In this document: piece after piece, positions 17,188-23,040 of the stretch
Position numbering within the stretch: the first letter of the stretch is position 1
How the letters are laid out: every line of letters begins with the position of its first letter
DNA from: a virus
IMG/VR virus record: IMGVR_UViG_3300048023_000464
Coordinates: 1 to 23,040 of that record
DNA length: 23,040 nucleotides
Reading direction: 5' to 3' (one strand)
The notes under the pieces: generated by a model
What the model was told of the DNA's origin: nothing
The model's input: the letters and a program-made list of their open reading frames with translations, nothing else
Database searches by the model: none
Made by a program: the position numbers and the translations under genes

Positions 17188-18597
17188 ATGGCTGACATTA
17201 TAGTACAAAATGCAATTTCTAAGGTAGAAGCCGCTATTTCAGCAGGTGCCAGCGGTATTGATTACAAAGGTGTGTTTGGCATATCTTTACTTGATAAAGT
17301 TAAACAACTTATCGAAGCAAATGAAACAAGTGGATTATACAGCATAGGCGGCGGTTCAGGCGGTAGATACTTGTGTGATTTGTCTAATCATTGTTATATG
17401 TCACTATGTCAATGTAACTACTCAGGTAGTGGACAAAACTGTAGTTGTGTATATGTTACCAGCAATGTATGGACAGACGGAGTAATTTTAAGTTCTTCAG
17501 GTAGTACGCCTACAAAATCAGATGTAAGAACAAAATTTGTATCACTAGATTCACTTTTATCAGCAGTTTATGACATTGGAACAACAGACGTAGAAAACGA
17601 TTTATATTTTGCATATTTGGCGGCAAGACCAACATATGTAGATGGTTCTAATACAAATATTAAGCAGTACTGGTATGGAGTAGGTATTCCACCAGGATCA
17701 GGCTCGCCACTCAGTGCGACAAATAAAATAAAAGTTTGTGGAACAAACTGGCAATATGGCGAAGGCGGAACATGTACATGGACTGTACCAGTTGGTGCAT
17801 CAATGGCTAAATTCCAAGCATGGGGTGCAGGCGGCGGTTCCAATCCAGCATGTTGCTGTGGAGGCGCTGTTTTTGGCGGAACTGGAGCATATGCAGAGAT
17901 GGTAATTAATGTTACACCAGGTGACACATACACAGTATGTGCTGGTTGTAGTTGTCAAAGATATTGTTGTAGTAACACAGATCCAGGATATGGATGTATG
18001 AGTGGTGTAACAGGAAATGGTATTTGCTGTTTCAAAGCAGACGGATCACACTGTTATCAAGTTAGTTGTATTGCGTTAGACTGGTTGAGAGTAGCTAGTG
18101 GTGCACCAGGTATGCCAGGTGGTAACTGTAGAAGATTCCAAAATCCATACTGTACAACTTCAGGACCATGCTTTTGTAGTTATGGTGAATATTGTTTTGA
18201 TAACAGTTGTAGTACTTGTGGTGTTGTTCCTATATTGATAGAATGTTGTAACTATCAAACTTATTGTAGCTGTGCAACAACAGCCGCAGTAGTTTCAGAT
18301 GGGACATGTAACGGCGGGTATAGAAGTTTAATAGGCGGTGGTTGCTTTGACACAAACAACTACGGATGGCATACTAGACCACCAATACTTGATTCAGATA
18401 CTGGCTTAGTATTTGGTTGTACTCAAGGTTGTTCATGTGCATATTTTGACAGTGGTACATGCTGTGGAGGCTGTAATGGTAGAAACTGGACTTATCATCC
18501 TGGGCATGGCGGTTCATACACACATGTTATGGGCGGTACAACTTATCACAAAGGTGATACAGGACGAGGCGGATTGGTACAAATATCATGGAGCTAA
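17188..18597 (+). CDS. Cysteine- and glycine-rich fibre/adhesin protein, paralogue 2
   Basis: 469 residues from ATG, with AAGGA at 17172-17176. I count 40 cysteines (8.5%). It aligns end to end with the preceding protein: MADI(L/I)V start, T(E/D)VEND(M/L)Y(L/F)AYL, CTW(Q/T)VP(A/V)GA, CCCGG, YT(I/V)CAGC, TGNGICC(L/F)KADG, GEYC, CSTCGVVP, GGGCFDTN, CCGG, HPGHGG and THVMGG. Most cysteines sit at the same aligned positions, while the loops between them differ. The conserved Cys framework with variable loops suggests selection on a fixed scaffold carrying changeable surfaces. It has its own late-type promoters before and after it, so the two paralogues can be made separately. The function is unknown beyond a probable fibre or adhesin role. 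Confidence 0.75.
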   Translation: MADIIVQNAISKVEAAISAGASGIDYKGVFGISLLDKVKQLIEANETSGLYSIGGGSGGRYLCDLSNHCYMSLCQCNYSGSGQNCSCVYVTSNVWTDGVILSSSGSTPTKSDVRTKFVSLDSLLSAVYDIGTTDVENDLYFAYLAARPTYVDGSNTNIKQYWYGVGIPPGSGSPLSATNKIKVCGTNWQYGEGGTCTWTVPVGASMAKFQAWGAGGGSNPACCCGGAVFGGTGAYAEMVINVTPGDTYTVCAGCSCQRYCCSNTDPGYGCMSGVTGNGICCFKADGSHCYQVSCIALDWLRVASGAPGMPGGNCRRFQNPYCTTSGPCFCSYGEYCFDNSCSTCGVVPILIECCNYQTYCSCATTAAVVSDGTCNGGYRSLIGGGCFDTNNYGWHTRPPILDSDTGLVFGCTQGCSCAYFDSGTCCGGCNGRNWTYHPGHGGSYTHVMGGTTYHKGDTGRGGLVQISWS

Positions 18598-18600
18598 ATA
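18593..18600 (+). promoter_or_regulatory. T4-like late promoter motif (GCTAAATA)
   Basis: GCTAAATA encloses the upstream TAA (18595-18597) and stands 29 bases before the ATG at 18630. Its TAAATA core is preceded by C, as in the motif at 7000. Confidence 0.55.
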
Positions 18601-18629
18601 TGTTTAATAAAGAAATGAAGGAAAATTAA

Positions 18630-19397
18630 ATGGCAGATGTAGAAATTAAATACACATTCAAAATACCAGATGAGCCGTATATCAATGATTTTTCTGGTGG
18701 AAAAACCAAAGAATTCACCTATATCGGCCCAGATGTACTTACAGTGACTTGTCCAAACGATAATAATGGATTTACGTCACCGTATACACAAAGTTTAACG
18801 GGACCTGTTTATGATGGTGAAATATCAGTAGACATTGATGTAACAGCAAATCCAGAGCTTTTACCTATAGCAGATTTGTTATGGGGGGCACAGCCTGACG
18901 CTGAAGCAACATTCGACGAAGAAACACTCGAAGATGGTACAAAGTATCTAGAACAAAACAATAGAACAATACATGATTATTATTGGAAACCAAGAGGCGA
19001 GTTAAATGATGACGGATCTTTTAAAGGTTGGATTTTAGACGATGATAATGTAGCTATCTTAAGTATGTTCGAAAGAGATGCATTATCTCCAAAGCAAAGA
19101 ACTTACCTAGGAAAAGCTGATATGTTCATCGAAATCTTAGATCAATTTGATTTGCCTGATGACGAAGCGGCACTACTTACTGCTTATAAAACAGCGGTAG
19201 AAACGTATCGTAGCAAAACAGCATTGCCTTGGAAATATCCAAATTCTAATCCAGTAGATGCTGAAGCACCTAAGATGCCAATGCAGTTAGTGAGCAGAAG
19301 AAATGAAATCAAAGCCGCAGGCTTAGATGACTTGAAAAAAGAAGATGATGCTGACACTAATGCAACTCCTGGTGTTGGTCACGGCGAAGCAAACTAA
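18630..19397 (+). CDS. Acidic protein of unknown function, possible fibre assembly factor
   Basis: 255 residues from ATG, with AAGGA seven bases upstream. I do not recognise a family. The first 85 residues are beta-like (VEIKYTFKIPDEPYIND, LTVTCPNDNNGFTSPY, GEISVDIDVTANPE). Residues about 100-220 are helical and charged, with two Trp-rich spots (YYWKPRG and ALPWKYPN). The tail is acidic and disordered-looking (KKEDDADTNATPGVGHGEAN). The beta domain plus helical part and the YRxKxxxPWKYP stretch loosely recall tail fibre assembly proteins, and it follows two probable fibre-tip genes, so a chaperone role is a weak inference. It is the last gene of the late-promoter series. Confidence 0.6.
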   Translation: MADVEIKYTFKIPDEPYINDFSGGKTKEFTYIGPDVLTVTCPNDNNGFTSPYTQSLTGPVYDGEISVDIDVTANPELLPIADLLWGAQPDAEATFDEETLEDGTKYLEQNNRTIHDYYWKPRGELNDDGSFKGWILDDDNVAILSMFERDALSPKQRTYLGKADMFIEILDQFDLPDDEAALLTAYKTAVETYRSKTALPWKYPNSNPVDAEAPKMPMQLVSRRNEIKAAGLDDLKKEDDADTNATPGVGHGEAN

Positions 19398-19412
19398 AAA
19401 TTGAATTTACTG

Positions 19413-19441
19413 TTGACATAGTTGTTAATTACTGCTATTGT
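19413..19441 (+). promoter_or_regulatory. Sigma70-like promoter for the glycosyltransferase/carbamoyltransferase operon
   Basis: A perfect -35 TTGACA (19413-19418) is followed by exactly 17 bases and TATTGT (19436-19441, four of six). TG at 19433-19434 gives an extended -10 element. It lies in the longest intergenic gap (19398-19483), where no late-type TAAATA motif is found. It would suit host RNA polymerase, so this operon may be expressed earlier than the fibre genes. Confidence 0.65.
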
Positions 19442-19450
19442 AGTAGTAAT
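19428..19450. repeat. 10-bp dyad overlapping the -10 element
   Basis: ATTACTGCTA (19428-19437) pairs with TAGTAGTAAT (19441-19450) over ten positions, with one G-T wobble and a three-base loop. There is no T-tract after it on either strand, so it is not a classic terminator. It covers the -10 element of the putative promoter and could be an operator, or a terminator-like hairpin for incoming late transcripts. Confidence 0.5.
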
Positions 19451-19483
19451 GCAATTATGTATTCATAAAAATTGGAGCAAATT

Positions 19484-20530
19484 TTGTTAAAGAAAAAAGC
19501 CTTTTTTATTAATGGAGGTGCAGGTAGAGTCTTATGTGCTATACCAGCTCTCGAATACTATAAACAAAACACAGATGAATCTGTAGTTATAGTAGCTGAA
19601 GGATGGCACGAACTATTTTTTGCAAGTGCAATTCTCAGAGAAAACGTATACCCTGTGGGACATAAAAATTTGTTCCGTGATTTATTAAAAGATAGAGAGA
19701 TCGTAAGTCCTGAGCCTTATAGACTCAACGCTTACTTTAATCAACAGTGTAACATGATACAAGCATTTGATATGCTTATCAACGGAACTACTGATGAGAT
19801 TCCTGAAACTAAATCTATGGAATTAAGTATTAGTAGAAACGACCAAGCATTCGGATATAATACGGTTGCAGAAATTAAAAAACATTCAGGTAAACAAAAA
19901 GCAGTTGTGTTTCAACCGTTAGGTAGCGGAGCAAAACTGAATGGTGAATTTTTAATTGATGAAAGTGGTAGGAGTATTGAACTTAATGATATCATAACTA
20001 TGACCAAAGAGCTTGCAAAACATTATGCAGTTATAATGATGACTAATGTAAAGATACCAGCACAAGAAGCAATGGGAGCGGCTATACCACAAGCAAATCT
20101 ATTGCAATGGATGGGTATTGTAAAAGCAAGTGATTATTTCTTAGGTTGTGATAGTATGGGACAACATTATGCTCATGCATTAGGCAAACCTGCTACGGTT
20201 ATTATTGGATCAACATTTCCTCAGAATATAAGTTATACTAATACTAAAAACTTTACTATTATTGATAACGGTAAAGACAAAGGTAGAATATACAATCCAT
20301 TTAGAATTACAATGGACTTTGATTCTGAAAGAGCTAATGAGGATTCTATGGTAATGACTGAGAAACAAGTTAAAGATGTGATTAAAACTGTTACTAATAA
20401 ACTTGGTCTTACTAAACAAACTCCTATTGATCAGAAAAAATTCGACCACATACAAAATAAAATTAATAACCTTGGCAAAGAAAATGCAAAAACACAAGCC
20501 CCATTGGCAGTGTTAAATCAACAAAAGTGA
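19484..20530 (+). CDS. Family 9-like (heptosyltransferase-type) glycosyltransferase
   Basis: 348 residues from a TTG at 19484. GGAG at 19474-19477 sits six bases upstream; the earlier in-frame TTG at 19472 overlaps that ribosome site and has none of its own. The N-terminus AFFINGGAGRVLCAIPALEYY is a Rossmann-type donor of GT-B enzymes, with the Gly-rich loop near residues 10-14. The C-terminal half has VVFQPLGSGAKLNGEF and a GCDSMGQHYAHALGKPATVIIGS block (from about residue 221) like the donor-binding D-S/T-x-x-x-H-x-A-A/H-x-x-G-K-P region of family 9 heptosyltransferases. The last 60 residues are a polar Lys/Asn/Gln-rich tail. It probably moves a sugar onto a phage or host glycan; the donor and acceptor are unknown. 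The carbamoyltransferase follows after seven bases. Confidence 0.75.
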   Translation: MLKKKAFFINGGAGRVLCAIPALEYYKQNTDESVVIVAEGWHELFFASAILRENVYPVGHKNLFRDLLKDREIVSPEPYRLNAYFNQQCNMIQAFDMLINGTTDEIPETKSMELSISRNDQAFGYNTVAEIKKHSGKQKAVVFQPLGSGAKLNGEFLIDESGRSIELNDIITMTKELAKHYAVIMMTNVKIPAQEAMGAAIPQANLLQWMGIVKASDYFLGCDSMGQHYAHALGKPATVIIGSTFPQNISYTNTKNFTIIDNGKDKGRIYNPFRITMDFDSERANEDSMVMTEKQVKDVIKTVTNKLGLTKQTPIDQKKFDHIQNKINNLGKENAKTQAPLAVLNQQK

Positions 20531-20537
20531 GGTAATA

Positions 20538-22418
20538 ATGTCAGACCATGACCAAGAAGGTATCTACAGAGTAGTGCGAACAAATACTACTCGAAAACAA
20601 ACTGGCTATATTTTAGCTATTGCAAGAGGACACAATGGCGGCGCCTGCTTGCTTAAAGATGGTAAAATTGTTTTTAGCATCGAAGAAGAAAGATTAAGTA
20701 GAAGAAAATATGATGGCGGGCCGTTTGCCGCTATGGTAAAAACTTTAGATTATACAAATAGAATTGATGCCTTAGTTATTGCACATACCCAATCACTTAT
20801 TGAAACTGCCGCCACAGTTGATTATGCTGGAGATGATGTATATAGTGGAATGGCTAGAAAACTTGGACTTATCGATCCTAAATTAGAAAGCGGATACAAG
20901 ACTACACATCCGCAAGTATATGACCTGTCTGGAATACATCACAAACTACATGCTTCTTGTGCATTTTATCGTAGTGGCTTTGATAAAGCAGTTGCAGTTA
21001 TAGCAGATGGAGCAGGAACATTTTATCCACTTAATAATGAAAAACAAGCTATAGTAGGTTATGAGGTTGAAAGTATTTTTACCTGCGAGTATCCTTCTAG
21101 TATTAATACTATATACAAACACATGGGTACTACTGATATTAAAACCTTTTATCAAGGTCCTATTATGTTAGAAGATCCATTAACTGGTCAAGAAAGTCTT
21201 GAGGTCTTAATCTCTGATCGTGCTGGTATTACGAAAACATACGAAGCTGTAACTGATTATTGTGGATTTGCTGAAATCGAAGCAGGTAAGACAATGGGAT
21301 TGTTTCCATACGGTAAGCCTAATGATAATATTCCTCCATTATATGAACAATATGGAGAAAATCGACTTTCTAGTAGATCTATGTTTGTGCCTAACTATCC
21401 AAATGGCGCATTTGTAAACAATGGATTATATTCAGCATTGCAATCATTTGATGATGATCCTGACGTGATTCAAAATGTTAATCACATGAGACCTGATCTT
21501 ACAAAACTACAAAATCGTAGAGATATGGCTTATGCAGTACAAACACAATCGCAAGAAGAAATGGTTAACATTATACGCAAAGCAGTAGACAGTACTGGAT
21601 GTAATAATGTTGTTATAAGTGGCGGATACGGTCTTAACTGTGTTGCAAATTATCATTATCTAGAAGCACTTAAAGACCAAGACATTAACATTTATGTTGA
21701 ACCTGTAAGTAATGATGCTGGTACTGCAATGGGTGCCGCATTGTATTATCATCACCATATAACACAATCAATGGAAAAGACACCACAAACACTTTACTTA
21801 GGGCCTGCTTACTGCTACAATCAAGAAGATATTGATTCTCTTGCAACAGAATATGATGCAACTGTTAGTGATGCTTCACAAGAAGATATTATTGATTTGT
21901 TAGAAAAAAGAGAGATTGTTAGCATCTTCCAAGGACGTTGTGAAAATGGACCTCGAGCATTAGGCAATAGAAGTATATTGTATGATCCAAGAGACCCAGA
22001 CGGTAAAGATCATGTGAATGAAATAAAAAGAAGAGAATACTTTAGACCATTTGCTGGAACTATACTTGCTGAAGATGTACACGATTGGTTTGATTTACGT
22101 GGTATGCAAGACAGTCCGCATATGATGTATGCAGTTAACTGTCAGCAAGGAGTAGAAGAAAAGATTCCGGCTATTATACATGTTGACGGAACATGTAGAA
22201 TACAAACAGTAACTGAAGAAGAAAATCCAAACTACTACAATTTAATCAAAGCGTGGAAAGAACGTACTGGTGTTCCTGTTATATTCAACACTAGTTTTAA
22301 CTTAGGCGGAGAGCCATTGGTTGAAACATTAGAAGATGCATTATGGACATTGCAACAAAGTGATATTGAATATTTGTATCTTCCTGAATATGGTAAGTTA
22401 ATTACTACTAAGAACTAA
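20538..22418 (+). CDS. NodU/CmcH/TobZ-family carbamoyltransferase
   Basis: 626 residues from ATG, with GAGG at 20529-20532. The family normally transfers a carbamoyl group from carbamoyl phosphate, through carbamoyl-AMP, onto a hydroxyl of a sugar or antibiotic. The N-terminal Kae1-like domain is clear: ARGHNGGACLL and SIEEERLSRRKYDG (about 29-60), the metal-binding H-x3-H in HHKLHA (His134, His138), ADGAG, SGGYGLNCVAN, and SNDAGTAMGAA with Asp393. The C-terminal YrdC-like domain starts near residue 462 with FQGRCENGPRALGNRSILYDPR, followed by FRPFAGTIL and FNTSFNLGGEPLV. All family hallmarks are intact and the length is normal. Carbamoyltransferases are frequent in marine T4-like phages. Paired with the glycosyltransferase, it probably decorates a glycan on the virion or host. 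Its end overlaps the convergent bilin reductase gene by 11 bases. Confidence 0.93.
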   Translation: MSDHDQEGIYRVVRTNTTRKQTGYILAIARGHNGGACLLKDGKIVFSIEEERLSRRKYDGGPFAAMVKTLDYTNRIDALVIAHTQSLIETAATVDYAGDDVYSGMARKLGLIDPKLESGYKTTHPQVYDLSGIHHKLHASCAFYRSGFDKAVAVIADGAGTFYPLNNEKQAIVGYEVESIFTCEYPSSINTIYKHMGTTDIKTFYQGPIMLEDPLTGQESLEVLISDRAGITKTYEAVTDYCGFAEIEAGKTMGLFPYGKPNDNIPPLYEQYGENRLSSRSMFVPNYPNGAFVNNGLYSALQSFDDDPDVIQNVNHMRPDLTKLQNRRDMAYAVQTQSQEEMVNIIRKAVDSTGCNNVVISGGYGLNCVANYHYLEALKDQDINIYVEPVSNDAGTAMGAALYYHHHITQSMEKTPQTLYLGPAYCYNQEDIDSLATEYDATVSDASQEDIIDLLEKREIVSIFQGRCENGPRALGNRSILYDPRDPDGKDHVNEIKRREYFRPFAGTILAEDVHDWFDLRGMQDSPHMMYAVNCQQGVEEKIPAIIHVDGTCRIQTVTEEENPNYYNLIKAWKERTGVPVIFNTSFNLGGEPLVETLEDALWTLQQSDIEYLYLPEYGKLITTKN

Positions 22419-22427
22419 CTTCAGGAA
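22381..22427. repeat. Inverted repeat spanning the convergent gene ends
   Basis: TTCCTGAA (22381-22388) and TTCAGGAA (22420-22427) are perfect 8-base inverted copies around a 31-base loop that contains both stop codons. An alternative inner stem, AAGTTA (22395-22400) with TAACTT (22416-22421), overlaps it. There is no T-tract, so a bidirectional terminator is possible but weakly supported. Confidence 0.3.
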
Positions 22428-23040
22428 ACAAACAATCTTGAATAAAATGTCGTATATCATCTGGATCAAGCCCTAGTGCTTCCATAGCTTTGGGTGTATG
22501 TGGGTTTTGTTTCTGGTAATGACAGTATCTGTTTTGTTTACGTTTGATTTGATCTACATCTAATGTATTACTAGTGTATTTAGGTAGTTCTTCAAAGTAC
22601 ATGTCTAGATTATCTAATGCCATAGTTACAACTTGATCCATTTCATCTACTTTTACATTACTTGCGGCTACCATATGTTTACTGAATATAGCTTGAGCCC
22701 AAGGAGGAAGTTCACGTTCTTTCTTCCATTCTAAATCTTGTACACAATCTCTAAACAAATGACACATAGAATGTTCCCAATCTACAGTAGGTGAATAGTC
22801 ATGGAAAGCACCAGTAACTTTGTTTTTACCTGCTATAATATCAAATCCGTATATAGGAGCATCATTGTCAAACTTTGGAAATACACATATATGAGTCATA
22901 TACAAACCTTTCGAGTCTCTGGCATCTACACTGTCTATATGTGCTCGTCTAAAATGTTCACCTTGGTATACTTTATTAAGCCAATCGAACTCTGGATCGT
23001 CAAAATTTTCTTTTCCTAAACTAGCACATTTCGCAATAAT
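22408..23040 (-). CDS. pcyX: Ferredoxin-dependent bilin reductase, PcyX-like, N-terminus beyond window
   Basis: 210 residues are visible to the TAG at 22408-22410. The frame stays open to the right edge, so the TTG near 22905 is internal and about 20-45 N-terminal residues are missing. The fold family reduces biliverdin IX-alpha to phycobilins with ferredoxin electrons. FRRAHID, THICVFP, APIYGFDIIAGKNKVTGAFHD and RELPPWAQAIFS, and near the end NRYCHYQKQN, align along PcyA. The catalytic His-x16-Asp pair of PcyA (His88/Asp105) is kept as His50 and Asp67 of the visible fragment. The position of PcyA Glu76 (in HLE) is Asp36 here (in HID), with two extra residues before the His. That Glu-to-Asp change with a retained Asp/His pair is reported for phage PcyX, which makes phycoerythrobilin. 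PcyX is therefore the best call; a PcyA or other clade member remains possible. Confidence 0.9.
   Translation of the reverse strand: MIAKCASLGKENFDDPEFDWLNKVYQGEHFRRAHIDSVDARDSKGLYMTHICVFPKFDNDAPIYGFDIIAGKNKVTGAFHDYSPTVDWEHSMCHLFRDCVQDLEWKKERELPPWAQAIFSKHMVAASNVKVDEMDQVVTMALDNLDMYFEELPKYTSNTLDVDQIKRKQNRYCHYQKQNPHTPKAMEALGLDPDDIRHFIQDCLFPEVSS

Noticed and set aside
16287-17933. Minus-strand Pro-rich open frames opposite the Cys-rich genes
   Set aside because: They mirror Gly/Cys codons (GGN and TGY) of real genes, have no ribosome sites and no family resemblance. The plus-strand frames are supported by paralogue conservation.
19428-19450. Rho-independent terminator after the 18630-19397 gene
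   Set aside because: The hairpin is sound but no T-tract follows it on the plus strand, so I list it as a dyad rather than a terminator.
22408-22905. A short 165-residue bilin reductase starting at TTG 22905
   Set aside because: The conserved FRRAHID and DSKGLY part lies upstream in the same frame, so the gene runs past the window edge.

Overview
The window looks like the distal tail/adhesin module of an AT-rich, T4-like marine myovirus genome, followed by an accessory block with carbohydrate and bilin-pigment genes. I infer this from four things. The genes are densely packed and almost all on one strand. The fibre proteins share a vocabulary of motifs seen in marine T4-like phages (LGGDLDVNG, TTTINSTTLDVDD, STLKVDNIQ). 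T4-like late-promoter motifs (NNTAAATA) stand in the gaps between transcription units. A viral-type ferredoxin-dependent bilin reductase is present. The host is not shown by the sequence. Low GC and a PcyX-type reductase make a SAR11-like or other marine alphaproteobacterium plausible (inference).

Layout. 1-6996: four tightly packed fibre-like genes, the first cut by the window edge. The third carries a cupredoxin-like domain that keeps all four type-1 copper ligands. The fourth is glycine-rich. 7031-9133: four translationally coupled small fibre/head proteins. 9159-10243: a tail assembly chaperone-like protein coupled to another fibre segment. 10272-10878: two small proteins of unknown role. 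10926-15665: a 1579-residue adhesin with seven N-terminal carbohydrate-binding-like repeats and a beta-helix. 15694-18597: two paralogous proteins, each with about 40 cysteines. 18630-19397: an acidic protein of unknown function. Late-type promoters stand at 7000, 9129, 10242, 10886, 15661, 17159 and 18593, in every gap of 24-47 bases and in none of the tighter junctions.

19398-19483 is the longest gap. It holds a sigma70-like promoter overlapped by a perfect-length dyad. This promoter should drive a two-gene operon: a family-9-like glycosyltransferase and a NodU/TobZ-type carbamoyltransferase. The operon converges on, and overlaps by 11 bases, a minus-strand bilin reductase (PcyA/PcyX clade), cut by the right edge.

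Working model (inference): the first 19.4 kb builds and decorates the host-recognition apparatus and is expressed late. The operon at 19.4-22.4 kb modifies glycans, either on the virion fibres or on the host surface. The bilin reductase is an auxiliary metabolic gene that would make a phycobilin from biliverdin. No tRNA, CRISPR array, insertion sequence or intrinsic terminator with a U-tract was seen. No stretch above 300 bases lacks a gene.
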